Source: Candidatus Doudnabacteria bacterium
GTDB taxonomy: Bacteria > Patescibacteriota > Doudnabacteria > UBA920 > O2-02-FULL-48-8
Direction of reading: 5' to 3'
Assembly: GCA_019659055.1 (NCBI GenBank)
Contig: JAIFWV010000001.1
Coordinates: 70,123 to 117,223 of the forward strand
Length of the DNA: 47,101 nt
In this document: positions 20,200-29,801 of the stretch, one piece after another
Layout: each line of letters opens with the position of its first letter
Numbering within the stretch: the stretch's first letter is position 1
Notes under the pieces: model-generated
Database searches by the model: none
Told to the model about the DNA's origin: nothing
The model's input: the letters and a program-made list of their open reading frames with translations, nothing else
Translations under genes and position numbers: made by a program

Positions 20200-21290
20200 T
20201 TGTTTGTAGCAAACCGGGAAATATTTAAAAGAATTCCAAGCGCGGCCAGATTCAATGCCATAGCAGTGGAACCGTACGAGGTGAATGGCAATGGGATACC
20301 CGTAAGCGGTATGACTTTGGTGATCCCGCCGATATTGATAAGCGCTTGCACGACAATCCACGACGTGATACCCGCGGCAACCAATTTGCCAAAGACATCA
20401 GGAGCCTTGAGTGCCACCTGGTAGCCTTTGTAGGCCAGAAATAAAAAGCCCAACAAAAACGCTCCGGCGCGGATAAATCCCATCTCCTCGGCGATGACGG
20501 CAAATATCGAGTCACCAATGGCTTCGGGCAGGTAGTTTTGCTTTTGGATACTGCGGCCAAATCCCCGTCCCCACAAGCCGCCGGAGCCAATGGCGAGCAA
20601 GGCTTGATTGATCTGGTAAGAGATCCCTTGGGCATCGACGTCTGGATTAAAAAACGCCAAAAGCCGATGCGTGCGGTAAGCAGCCGCTTTGACCAAAACC
20701 CACAGGGCGACTGATGCTAGCGCTGCTGTTGTGAGTAAATATTTGAGACGAACGCCGCCGAGGAAAAACATAATCGAAGCGATGGCAATCAAAACCAGCA
20801 TAGTCCCGAGATCCGGCTGCATAATGATCAGCACTGAAGCTACACCGACTATGGTCAGCGTCGGCAGAAATCCATAATAAAGATCATGGACATGCTGTTG
20901 ACGCTTGTCGTACCAGCTGGCTAGGTAAATGATAATTGCCAGTTTCATAAATTCGGCCGGCTGAAAAAGAAATACTCTGAAGTTTATCCAGCGAGTAGCG
21001 CCTCCCGTAGTAAATCCCACCCCGTTCAGAAAAACCGCCACCAGCATGCCGATTCCAAGAAACATAAGGACGGGGGCGAATTTCTGCCAGATATGGTAAT
21101 CGATTCTCGACAAAAGATACATGAGGATAAGACCCGGCAAGGCACCCTGCAAAAGCTGTCGGGTAAAATACCAGTAGTTGTTTCCATGCTCCTTGAGGGA
21201 GACCACGGACGAAGCCGATGACAAGCTCAAAAGACCAAATGCCAAAAGGCCAAGGATCGTCCAGAGTAAAGTTTTGTTTACGGGATTCAT
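20196..21290 (-). CDS. ftsW: SEDS-family FtsW/RodA peptidoglycan glycosyltransferase
   Basis: QPDLGTMLVLIAI, GISYQINQALLAIGSGGLWGRGFGRSIQKQNYLPEAIGDSIFAVIAEEMGF. Confidence 0.92.
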   Translation of the reverse strand: MNPVNKTLLWTILGLLAFGLLSLSSASSVVSLKEHGNNYWYFTRQLLQGALPGLILMYLLSRIDYHIWQKFAPVLMFLGIGMLVAVFLNGVGFTTGGATRWINFRVFLFQPAEFMKLAIIIYLASWYDKRQQHVHDLYYGFLPTLTIVGVASVLIIMQPDLGTMLVLIAIASIMFFLGGVRLKYLLTTAALASVALWVLVKAAAYRTHRLLAFFNPDVDAQGISYQINQALLAIGSGGLWGRGFGRSIQKQNYLPEAIGDSIFAVIAEEMGFIRAGAFLLGFLFLAYKGYQVALKAPDVFGKLVAAGITSWIVVQALINIGGITKVIPLTGIPLPFTSYGSTAMALNLAALGILLNISRFATNK

Positions 21291-22537
21291 TTTTTGATTT
21301 CCGTTACGAATTGCTCAGCACGGTCGCGGTAATTTTTAAACATATCAAAGCTGGCCGCGGCCGGTGAGAGCAGGACCACATCGCCTGCAGTCGCAATGCT
21401 TTTTGCCTGGGAAATAATCTCTTGCATATTTTTGGCGCCGGTAAAAATTTTCCCAGAATAGCCTTCCATATTTTTGAGAATTTTAGGAGCTTCTTCCCCG
21501 ACCGCAACGACGGCTTTCAGATTTCCTGCTGACTTTATAGTCTTGCCTAGTTTTTTGTATTCCAAGCCCTTGCTCGAGCCACCGACAATCAAAATTACAG
21601 GCTCGGCAAATGCCTGGATGGCAGCAATCGTCGAATCCTCGTTGGTACTTATCGAATCCTCCACATAAGTAATCCCGTCTTTCTCCAAAACTTTCTGCAG
21701 ACGGTGCGGGAGGCCTGGAAAGTTCTTCACCGCTTGGCGAATCAGGTCTTCTGGAACCTTCAGAATCTTCCCCACAGCAGATGCGGCCGCAATATTTTCA
21801 AGGTTATGCTTTCCGAGTATTATGTATTCATAATCTTCGACATCTTTCGGATCAAAAATAATTTTCTGGCCGTGGCCTACATTCTGTACATCGGACGGAA
21901 GTTCATGGGAAATGACTGCAAAATCCTCTGCGGTTTGGTGGGCTATGATCTGCAGTTTGGCATCAAAGTATTCACTGATCGATCCGTGCGCTGATTTATT
22001 GTAGGTACCTGATTCATCCAAATGATCCGCGGTAATATTGAGCACGACGGCTATGTGCGGACTGCGATGGAGATCCTGGAGCTGGAAGCTTGAAAGTTCC
22101 AAGACCACCAAATCCTCGGGTTTAATAGAATCAATAAACTCAAACGGGTCGGTGCCGATATTGCCCGCCAGCCAAACTTTGTAGCCGCCAGCTTCGAGAA
22201 TTTTGGCCGCGAGCGTGGAGGTTGTCCCCTTGCCCTTGGTGCCAGTGACACCAATGATTTTGGCCGGACACAGATCAAAAAAGAGTTTGGTCTGGCTTGA
22301 GATTTCAACGCCTTTGCTTTGAGCCTGCTGAATGGCCGGCGCCATATACGGCAACCCCGGGGTCCGAAACAAAATGTCGAAGCGGTCCAGCTGTCCCACC
22401 AGGTCGGAATTCCGCTTCCAATCAGCGATCGTTTCATAGACAATTCCGTGCGCATCAAAAAAGGATGCCAACTTTTGATTGTTGACTCCCATGCCGACGA
22501 TCGCAATCTTTTTGTCTTGAAGGTGTTCTAGGTTCAT
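21287..22537 (-). CDS. murD: UDP-N-acetylmuramoylalanine--D-glutamate ligase
   Basis: GVTGTKGKGTTSTLAAKILEAGG; LNITADHLDESGTY. Confidence 0.92.
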   Translation of the reverse strand: MNLEHLQDKKIAIVGMGVNNQKLASFFDAHGIVYETIADWKRNSDLVGQLDRFDILFRTPGLPYMAPAIQQAQSKGVEISSQTKLFFDLCPAKIIGVTGTKGKGTTSTLAAKILEAGGYKVWLAGNIGTDPFEFIDSIKPEDLVVLELSSFQLQDLHRSPHIAVVLNITADHLDESGTYNKSAHGSISEYFDAKLQIIAHQTAEDFAVISHELPSDVQNVGHGQKIIFDPKDVEDYEYIILGKHNLENIAAASAVGKILKVPEDLIRQAVKNFPGLPHRLQKVLEKDGITYVEDSISTNEDSTIAAIQAFAEPVILIVGGSSKGLEYKKLGKTIKSAGNLKAVVAVGEEAPKILKNMEGYSGKIFTGAKNMQEIISQAKSIATAGDVVLLSPAAASFDMFKNYRDRAEQFVTEIKK

Positions 22538-24096
22538 GTTCTGCGCAATATCGTGCCAAAGTGCCCTGAACCTCGGCCGTCATAATAAGCAATTTGTCCG
22601 TTGACGATCACTGAATCGATCCCAAACGACAGCTGGAACGGGTGTTCGTAAGTGGCCTGATCCGAAACTTTCTTGGGATCAATAACCACGAGGTCGGCTA
22701 TGAGGTTTTTCGCAATGGTCCCGCGGTCTGTGATCTTAATTAGGCGCGCCGGTTCGGAAGTAATTTTGCGGATCGCTTCTTCCCAGGAAATTTTTTTCTT
22801 TTCTCTGACCCATGACAAAAATCTGGGCATGGCCCCGTAACAGCGCGGGTGGACCAAATTTTCAGTCTGAGCAGTGTAGCCGGCGCCATCGGTGGCGATC
22901 ATCCCAAGCGGGGAGGCCAAAAGCTCATCCACGAGCTCATCCGACAAATTTCTGTCGAATGCCACGGCTTGAGTTTTGCAGGCGGTTAGAATATTAAGCA
23001 GGGCTTCCGCGCCGGATACTCCAGAATTGGCGGCGATGTCGGCCACAGTCTTGCCAATAAAGCCGGAATTGTTTTCCGATGTGGCGACAGTGATGTTTTT
23101 GTAATCGTATTCCTGGGTTTTGAGATATTCGAGGATTTTTTTACGCTCGACTGGTGAAGCCATCATTCTCAAAATTTCCTGCCGGCCGCCCTCATAAGCC
23201 CACTTAGGCAGATAAGTGTAGAGCACGGACCAGGAAGTGTGGTACGGATAAACGTCAAACGAAATATCAAGGCCTGAGTGGTAAGCGTCCTCGATTTTTT
23301 TGAGAGCTTGTTTTCCCAAGTGCCAATTTTTTTGGTTTTGGATCTTGAAATGAGAAATTTTCAAAGCCACGCCGGCTTTTTTGGCAATTTCGATGACTTC
23401 GTCGAGACTCTCCAAGACATGCGCGCCTTCTGAGCGCAGATGTACGGAAAGATAAGCCTCACGGGTTTTGAGATTTTTCGAGAGCTCCAAGAGCTCTTCG
23501 GCGGTGGAATTAACTTCATGCGCATAGACTAAGCCCAAAGACAAGCCAAGTGCGCCTTGCTCCAGAGACTGCGACAAAAGTTTATCCATAATCTGAATTT
23601 CATCCGATGTCGCCTTCCGGACCTGATCGCCCAGCAGACCGCGCCGCAGAGTGGCATGCCCGACTAAACTGCCGACATTGACCGCAGTTTTCTGGTGCAT
23701 GCTCCGCAGGAATTCGGCAAAGGTTGACCAGTTGATATTGATGCCGGCGAGATTATGCCATTTCTGAATTGTCTTGATAGCTTCTGTACTTGTAAGCGGT
23801 GCCAGAGATGATCCGCAGTTACCGACTATTATAGACGTGATTCCCTGTGAGATAAGACTCAATTGATCCGGCTCATCAAAAAGCGTCCAGTAAGCGTCTG
23901 AGTGGTTCTGGATATCTATAAATCCGGGTACGATGAACTTGCCGCCCGTATCAATTACGACTTTGGCTTTGGACTCTGGGATGTTTTCAGCGATTTCCGA
24001 AATCTTGCCGCCGGTAATTGCGACGTCGGATTTAAACTTTGGCTTTTTGCCCGTGCCATCGATGATTTCCCCATTTTTTAAGAGAATATCAAACAT
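22534..24096 (-). CDS. N-acyl-D-amino-acid deacylase (D-aminoacylase) family amidohydrolase
   Basis: MFDILLKNGEIIDGTG...VIDTGGKFIVPGFIDIQNHSD; IIVGNCGSSLAPL. Confidence 0.88.
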   Translation of the reverse strand: MFDILLKNGEIIDGTGKKPKFKSDVAITGGKISEIAENIPESKAKVVIDTGGKFIVPGFIDIQNHSDAYWTLFDEPDQLSLISQGITSIIVGNCGSSLAPLTSTEAIKTIQKWHNLAGININWSTFAEFLRSMHQKTAVNVGSLVGHATLRRGLLGDQVRKATSDEIQIMDKLLSQSLEQGALGLSLGLVYAHEVNSTAEELLELSKNLKTREAYLSVHLRSEGAHVLESLDEVIEIAKKAGVALKISHFKIQNQKNWHLGKQALKKIEDAYHSGLDISFDVYPYHTSWSVLYTYLPKWAYEGGRQEILRMMASPVERKKILEYLKTQEYDYKNITVATSENNSGFIGKTVADIAANSGVSGAEALLNILTACKTQAVAFDRNLSDELVDELLASPLGMIATDGAGYTAQTENLVHPRCYGAMPRFLSWVREKKKISWEEAIRKITSEPARLIKITDRGTIAKNLIADLVVIDPKKVSDQATYEHPFQLSFGIDSVIVNGQIAYYDGRGSGHFGTILRRT

Positions 24097-24115
24097 AAAA
24101 TTGAGAATTTAAGAA

Positions 24116-25162
24116 TTATCGCCCTACTAAACTTATAGCAACGCCGACTGCGGCGGACATAGCGGTAATGACCCAAAATCTCATAGTGACCTTGGTCTCT
24201 GGCCAACCGAGGGCTTCAAAATGATGATGAATTGGAGCCGAAAGAAAAACTTTTTTCTTAAATATTTTTCGAGCCCCGATCTGAATAATTACAGATCCTG
24301 ATTCTAATACCAGAACAAAACCTATAATCGGCAAGACGAAGACGGAATTAGTATAAAAAGCAATGACCGCAAGCACGGTGCCAAGTGACATAGAACCCGT
24401 ATCGCCCATAATAAATCTAGCGGGATAAATATTAAACCAAAGAAATGCCAAGAGACTTCCGACCATGACCGCGGTAAAGGTCGCCAAATCGTAACGGCCT
24501 TGTACAAAGGCGATAGTTCCGAAAGCAAAAAAACAAATGCCGAGGACCCCGGCGGCTAAGCCGTCCAAACCATCGGTTTCGTTTACCGAAAAGCTCGTTG
24601 AGATAACGACGAAAATAAAAAATGGGATATACCACAGCCCCAGATGCCAATCGCCTAGTCCTGGGACATGCAAAATATCAAACCCCAGCTTGTAATAAAA
24701 CCAATAAGCGCCGACCACAGCGACCAGGGAGTAGAAAGCCAACCTATGCCGCATGCGCATGCCGCCGCCTTTGCCGCCGCCGCGGCCAACGACGCCCAGA
24801 TAGTCGTCGAATAACCCGAGGAGCGCGGTGGCCAAAAGTACACCCAACGGCAGGAGGGTTTGCTGGCGCGATAAGAAATTCAGATAATGAAAATAATCGA
24901 GATGGACTACGCGGTCCAGAAACCAAAAGCTCAAAGCCAGGACAGCTGTCGTAAACCAGATGAGGATACCGCCCATAGTCGGCGTTCCGGCTTTTTTGGC
25001 GTGGAGTTTGCTGAAAACCGGGGTGTCACCTTCGGCACGGATTTTTTTGCCGATTTTGTTCTTATACAAAAAGTCGGTAAAGGGAGGCGTGAGCAAGATT
25101 GCCACGATAAAAGCCATTGCCGCCAGGCAGAACATTTTAATGAGTATGGGAATGGATTCCAT
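24116..25162 (-). CDS. mraY: phospho-N-acetylmuramoyl-pentapeptide-transferase
   Basis: KKAGTPTMGGILI; FSVNETDGLDGLAAG; PIHHHFEALGWPETKVTMRFW. Confidence 0.96.
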   Translation of the reverse strand: MESIPILIKMFCLAAMAFIVAILLTPPFTDFLYKNKIGKKIRAEGDTPVFSKLHAKKAGTPTMGGILIWFTTAVLALSFWFLDRVVHLDYFHYLNFLSRQQTLLPLGVLLATALLGLFDDYLGVVGRGGGKGGGMRMRHRLAFYSLVAVVGAYWFYYKLGFDILHVPGLGDWHLGLWYIPFFIFVVISTSFSVNETDGLDGLAAGVLGICFFAFGTIAFVQGRYDLATFTAVMVGSLLAFLWFNIYPARFIMGDTGSMSLGTVLAVIAFYTNSVFVLPIIGFVLVLESGSVIIQIGARKIFKKKVFLSAPIHHHFEALGWPETKVTMRFWVITAMSAAVGVAISLVGR

Positions 25163-25273
25163 AGCTTAAAGATTTACGATTTTGTTTCGAACAAGTAACG
25201 AATTTGCCGCTATATTATACCACACGGAAGCACTTTTGCCAAAATTAAAGCCGCCTCGTGGGCGGCAATATAA

Positions 25274-26173
25274 TTACCACCGATAAGCGTGGAAGATCCA
25301 GTCGATAAGATTGCGCGTATCATCTTCCCGGTTCGGGGTATTGAGCACAATGGTCAGGACTTTGATCCCGTTGTGATCGATTTTGATAATGAGGTTGCCC
25401 TGAGCGTCGTTAGTGAAGCCGGTCTTCACACCCACGACTTCTGAATTTTCCAAAAGCAGTTTATTGCTCGTGCGCAGGTGATGGACAAATTTCCCATCGA
25501 CGGAGCTGACATCCATGCCGCCGGTGGCGACAATTCTCTCAAGGAGGGAATATTTGAGGAACTCTTGCGCGATTTTGGATAAGTCCTGGGCTGTAGAATA
25601 ATTGTCAGGACTATCGAGTCCGGCGGGATTGGAAAAATGAGTATCGGCAAGCCCGAGCTCTGCGGCTTTGTCGTTCATCATTTTTACAAACGCCACCTCG
25701 TCTCCGCCCGTGAATCTTGCCAGGGCCTTGGCAGAATCATTGCTTGAGGGTATAAGCATAGCCTTGAGCAGGTTCTCTACTGTAAGCTGTTCCCCGGCCA
25801 GTAAACCTACGCACAAACACGTTACCTGCGTGTCAGCCTTATCTATGGTCACGACCTGGTCCTTGCTGGCATGATCAGAGACGACCATGGCAGTCATGAG
25901 TTTGGTCAGACTGGCAATCGGCAATTTTTCTGCGGGATTCTGGCTATACAGGACTGTTCCCGTGTTGAGGTCGATAGCGAGAATGGATTTGGCACTGCTA
26001 TGCGGAGCTGTAGAACCTCCGATCAACTCTGGGGAGACGGTATCCGCGGAAGGTTCTTGGTTTTCGATGCTGGCCGAAGAAACTGCAGGTAATTGCTTAT
26101 TCCATGTCTGGTGCGGAAATATCAAAACCACCGCCCCTAAAGCCGCTATGCTAAAAATGGTTTTCCTGTACAT
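25274..26173 (-). CDS. dacA: D-alanyl-D-alanine carboxypeptidase (S11)
   Basis: IASLTKLMTAMV (SxxK), SSN, KTGFT motifs. Confidence 0.9.
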   Translation of the reverse strand: MYRKTIFSIAALGAVVLIFPHQTWNKQLPAVSSASIENQEPSADTVSPELIGGSTAPHSSAKSILAIDLNTGTVLYSQNPAEKLPIASLTKLMTAMVVSDHASKDQVVTIDKADTQVTCLCVGLLAGEQLTVENLLKAMLIPSSNDSAKALARFTGGDEVAFVKMMNDKAAELGLADTHFSNPAGLDSPDNYSTAQDLSKIAQEFLKYSLLERIVATGGMDVSSVDGKFVHHLRTSNKLLLENSEVVGVKTGFTNDAQGNLIIKIDHNGIKVLTIVLNTPNREDDTRNLIDWIFHAYRW

Positions 26174-26279
26174 CTAAAAGATAATTACTGATCTGCACTG
26201 ATTTTACTAGATTTTTTGACACATATCAATTCTGCCCATATAATAATTTGGCATAATTTAGGCGGACGAGGAGAAAAAA

Positions 26280-26603
26280 ATGGAAATCACACTCACAGAC
26301 AGCAACTTTAGCGAAGAAGTCCTTAAATCAGACAAACCGTTTTTGGTGGATTTTTGGGCCGAATGGTGCGGACCCTGCAAAATGGTCTCTCCGGCCGTGA
26401 CCCAATTGGCAGACGAACTCAAGGATCACATGCGGGTGGGTAAAATCAATGTTGATGAAAACCCGAAAACTACTCAAGATTACTCGGTATTTTCTATTCC
26501 GTCTCTAAAGATATTCAAAGGCGGCAAGATTATAGGTGAAATCGTAGGCGCAGCTCCCAAACCCGTAATTGAGCTCAAAATCAAAAGCATTCTTGGGATC
26601 TGA
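26280..26603 (+). CDS. trxA: thioredoxin
   Basis: FWAEWCGPCKMVSP active site. Confidence 0.95.
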   Translation: MEITLTDSNFSEEVLKSDKPFLVDFWAEWCGPCKMVSPAVTQLADELKDHMRVGKINVDENPKTTQDYSVFSIPSLKIFKGGKIIGEIVGAAPKPVIELKIKSILGI

Positions 26604-26605
26604 TT

Positions 26606-26710
26606 CGCTCGGCACGTTTGCAAAAGTACCGGCCATAAAATTCTGCTGAATTTTTGGCCTACGCGCTCGGACCGTCGTCCTGCGCGAGTTACTTTCTGCA
26701 AAGTGCCTCG
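26606..26710. repeat. long imperfect inverted repeat 3' of trxA
   Basis: Outer arms cgctcggcacgtttgcaaaagta / tactttctgcaaagtgcctcg with nested hairpin ggccataaaattctgctgaatttttggcc. Confidence 0.7.
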
Positions 26711-26733
26711 CTTTGTTTATTATTGGTTAACAA

Positions 26734-26761
26734 AACCCCGGAAAGAATTCCGGGGTTTTTC
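26734..26761 (+). terminator. Rho-independent terminator
   Basis: aaccccgga-aagaa-ttccggggttttt. Confidence 0.85.
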
Positions 26762-26782
26762 TAAACTACCGATGAGCGAAAA

Positions 26783-27046
26783 TTAGGGTTGTGTCGATCC
26801 TGAAGCACTGCCTGATGCAGAACCTGACGCCGAACCAGATGTCCCACTGCTTGAAGATGAACTCGGCAATGTGGTGTTGGTTCCGCCGGTTGAACCTCCG
26901 CGGCGGCCAAAGATATTGGTCCCAAAGAACAGTAGAGCAAATAGGACCAAGAGTACGGCAATCACCGCCCAGACGCCTGCACCACTCCCGGTATCACGCT
27001 CGACATAGTGCTCATGAGTCTCTGTGGGTGTTGTATATACAGCCAT
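26783..27046 (-). CDS. single-TM protein with Ser/Gly/Ala-rich C-terminal tail
   Basis: 87-aa ORF: TM segment then SGTSGSASGSASGSASGST. Confidence 0.65.
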   Translation of the reverse strand: MAVYTTPTETHEHYVERDTGSGAGVWAVIAVLLVLFALLFFGTNIFGRRGGSTGGTNTTLPSSSSSSGTSGSASGSASGSASGSTQP

Positions 27047-27117
27047 ATGATTAATTTAGAATGCAAAGTTAAAAATTCAAAATAACTTTTCGCTTTGCAT
27101 TTTTAATTTTAAATTAC

Positions 27118-27384
27118 CTAGTATCTGCCTGAAAGCGGTGTTCTAAATCCGCGGACGATCCAAAGCAAGAGCACTGAGCCCAGAACAGCCACGATCAAGC
27201 TGACGAAGTTGAAACCAGTCACACTCGGACCTCCGAATAGAGTCATGAGCCAGCCGCCGATGAGGGCGCCGACGATGCCGACAATGATGTTGGCAGGAAT
27301 CCCCATCTCCGCATCCGTACGCATAATAATGCTTGCAAGCCAACCGGCGATACCTCCCAAAATTATCCACGCTAATACTGTCAT
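27118..27384 (-). CDS. GlsB/YeaQ/YmgE-family small membrane protein
   Basis: WIILGGIAGWLASIIMRTDAEMGIPANIIVGIVGALIGGWL. Confidence 0.9.
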   Translation of the reverse strand: MTVLAWIILGGIAGWLASIIMRTDAEMGIPANIIVGIVGALIGGWLMTLFGGPSVTGFNFVSLIVAVLGSVLLLWIVRGFRTPLSGRY

Positions 27385-27442
27385 TTATATCACCCCTTTC
27401 TCTTTAATTAATTATTTAAGATTCAAAAAGGAACATTGTAGT

Positions 27443-27808
27443 TTAGTTAAAGCCTGAGCCGTCGCCAAATCCTGAGTAACGGTTGTTCTTCCAAGATGAC
27501 TTAATCCGGCGCCAGTGCCATTTAAGATCGTCGGCCAGATCACGCAATTCGTTACTTGAGATGCCTTTGACTTGGGCGTACTTATTGGTCACTTCATCTA
27601 CAACTGAATCATATTTGTCTTGCGTCAGGTCGGAAATCTGGGAAGCTTTATCGTAAACTTGCTTCTTGAGATTTTGGAATTCTTCGTTCTGGCCGATTTT
27701 GTCCGAAACCTTTCTGCCAAATAACGCCCAAGCAACGGCTCCGGCGATGAAGGCGATCAATCCGGCTCCCAAAATATTGCTTCTATGCACGTAGTCTTTC
27801 TGAAACAT
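27443..27808 (-). CDS. hypothetical YtxH-like protein (N-terminal TM, helical tail)
   Basis: ILGAGLIAFIAGAVAWALFGRKVSDKIGQNEEFQNLKKQVYDKASQ. Confidence 0.6.
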   Translation of the reverse strand: MFQKDYVHRSNILGAGLIAFIAGAVAWALFGRKVSDKIGQNEEFQNLKKQVYDKASQISDLTQDKYDSVVDEVTNKYAQVKGISSNELRDLADDLKWHWRRIKSSWKNNRYSGFGDGSGFN

Positions 27809-27818
27809 ATTTCTCTCC

Positions 27819-28046
27819 TTAGAAAATAAATCTTAATGCTCGAAGTACAAATCTGGTAAATGCTAAATTACGCCAGGCGCGCGTCGCGCTATGCACGTGT
27901 TCCAAACTTTCATCGAGTTTGCGCACGCTTCGGTCTGCGAGTTTCTTAAGGTAAACCAAAAGAACGATCAAGCCGAGGACAAACAAACTCACGAGAATCA
28001 GAGCAATGCTAGCCGTCCAATAGAAAAATTCTCTTATTCCGTCCAT
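27819..28046 (-). CDS. hypothetical small membrane protein
   Basis: 75-aa ORF with one TM segment, just upstream of and codirectional with 27443..27808. Confidence 0.55.
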   Translation of the reverse strand: MDGIREFFYWTASIALILVSLFVLGLIVLLVYLKKLADRSVRKLDESLEHVHSATRAWRNLAFTRFVLRALRFIF

Positions 28047-28150
28047 AGAGATATTCTAGTCTTCGGGCTCAATCTCGCTACTGTTGGCATTGACTAAAGC
28101 ATTTGGGCAAGATCACAAGCAGGGTTGGAGCTTATTACATATTTGTGGAC

Positions 28151-28176
28151 AAAAGAAAAACCCCAAAATCTGGGGT
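28151..28176 (-). terminator. Rho-independent terminator
   Basis: aaccccagattttggggtttttcttttg on the minus strand. Confidence 0.8.
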
Positions 28177-28210
28177 TGGAAATTGAAATTGGTATTTGCA
28201 AATTATAGGT

Positions 28211-28705
28211 TTAGGTGTGGCGATCAGCGACCGAAGACGCGCCATAGGAATCGGGCTTAGTCTTCACAGCAAATCCCGAGCCCTTGATCATACCCACGAC
28301 TTCGTTGATTAATTTTTTGGTCTCGCCGTTCGGGCCGACATCGACATGGATGGTAAGATTGTAGTCGATGATTTCTTTCGCTCTGAGGTTTTCTATCAAT
28401 TGCTCAGCCAGGCGGAGGGAATACAGAGCTTCCTGGTAGATGCGATCACGGAGCGTATGCAGGCTGGTCTCGTGGCGTTTGGACCAAAAGTATATACCGC
28501 CTTTGTTTTTGCGGTGGACCACTATTGCCGAGACAAACTCGGCCTCATGTCCCGACGGCATGGAGTCGGTACCGATGATGAGCTCATACTCAAGCCCCGG
28601 CGCCACACCCATATAACCGAGGAGTTTTTCCAAAACACCATCAAAATCAAGCTTTCCATGTGTCGGGCTTCGGAACTCGTTGAAGTTGAAATCCTTCATG
28701 ATCAT
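28211..28705 (-). CDS. YkuK/DUF458-type ribonuclease H-like protein
   Basis: FRSPTHGKLDFDGVLEKLLGYMG...IIGTDSMPSG...HVDVGPNGETKKLINEVVGMIKGSGF; start at MIMKDF or MKDF (approximate). Confidence 0.75.
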   Translation of the reverse strand: MIMKDFNFNEFRSPTHGKLDFDGVLEKLLGYMGVAPGLEYELIIGTDSMPSGHEAEFVSAIVVHRKNKGGIYFWSKRHETSLHTLRDRIYQEALYSLRLAEQLIENLRAKEIIDYNLTIHVDVGPNGETKKLINEVVGMIKGSGFAVKTKPDSYGASSVADRHT

Positions 28706-28712
28706 ACAGAGG

Positions 28713-29171
28713 TCAGACCTGCGGCTTGTATTTGCTTTGGATGTAGTAGATGCCGTAAGTACACACTGCAACGAATACTGTCATGACGATGTAAAATTCG
28801 ATCACTGTGTGGTGCTGAGAGAAATACACCCCGTATTCCAAGGCCAATTGCAAAGCCATAATGATAGTAAAGACATAATATGGTATCAGTACTACTGCGT
28901 ATCTCTGCTTGTGAGTACTAATGCTGACATTGACGATGATCGAAATCACAAGCAGTGGAATAATAAAAAACGCGTGGACTAGGATCACCCCGAGGTTATT
29001 GAAATAATCAAGCGGCGCCGGTGCCAAGAATCGGCCCATGTCGTAGAGGATTCTTTCGCCGAGCGCAATCAGTGACAACACCAGGAGTCCAATGATAAAT
29101 ACTCCCGAACCCGTGAGTTTGGTTGTGAATATGCTCCCCTGTTCATTTTCTGGGGTTTCTTTGATAAACAT
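28713..29171 (-). CDS. multi-TM membrane protein (DUF5671-like)
   Basis: Four hydrophobic segments; similar architecture to the adjacent ORF. Confidence 0.55.
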   Translation of the reverse strand: MFIKETPENEQGSIFTTKLTGSGVFIIGLLVLSLIALGERILYDMGRFLAPAPLDYFNNLGVILVHAFFIIPLLVISIIVNVSISTHKQRYAVVLIPYYVFTIIMALQLALEYGVYFSQHHTVIEFYIVMTVFVAVCTYGIYYIQSKYKPQV

Positions 29172-29172
29172 T

Positions 29173-29751
29173 CTAGGCGCTCCTCATATATTTTTGGACA
29201 AAAAAGATGATTCCGGTGAGAACCAAAACAGTCATCACAAGTACGGCATAGACGCCGTAGGTCGCATTTTGATCCATGATGTACTGACTGACCTGAAATA
29301 AGAGCTTGAGCAGGAGCCAGCCGGCGACAAAGTAATAAGGCTGAGAAATAATCATGAACTTATTTTTTTGCTCGTGCTCATGGAACGAATAATGCAGTAG
29401 GAAAGCTAGAAGCAAGAACGGCAGAACAATAAACACGTTTATGATGAGTTTGCCGCTGGTGCTTAGAGACGTAGAGACCAAATCCTTGACGACGTGGTTT
29501 GAGAGTATGAGCAGGGCAAAAAACAGCACCACGGCAAGCATTACGCTCAGTGGTGAATTCCATGAATGTTTCCGGCCAGGATTAGCTGCTAAAGCGCTCG
29601 TTCCCGTGATGGCTGTGCTCGCCGAGATTAGCGCTTCGCTAGCCTGGCCTTCGGTCCAGCCGTTGAGCATGAGTGCCTGCTTAATAACCTCATCACTGAG
29701 GTTATTGGCCCGTGCATGCCGGATATAATCTAAAGATTTTTGGTCAATCAT
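29173..29751 (-). CDS. multi-TM membrane protein (DUF5671-like) with N-terminal UBA-like segment
   Basis: IDQKSLDYIRHARANNLSDEVIKQALMLNGWTEGQASEAL followed by four TM segments. Confidence 0.55.
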   Translation of the reverse strand: MIDQKSLDYIRHARANNLSDEVIKQALMLNGWTEGQASEALISASTAITGTSALAANPGRKHSWNSPLSVMLAVVLFFALLILSNHVVKDLVSTSLSTSGKLIINVFIVLPFLLLAFLLHYSFHEHEQKNKFMIISQPYYFVAGWLLLKLLFQVSQYIMDQNATYGVYAVLVMTVLVLTGIIFFVQKYMRSA

Positions 29752-29801
29752 TGTAAATTTATTATATATTACGCCAGCAATCAGGGCAAATGATCTGGTG
29801 A

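Noticed and set aside
26783-26850. Tandem repeat encoding SGSASGSASGS
   Set aside because: Low-complexity linker with codon variation; not a notable DNA repeat.
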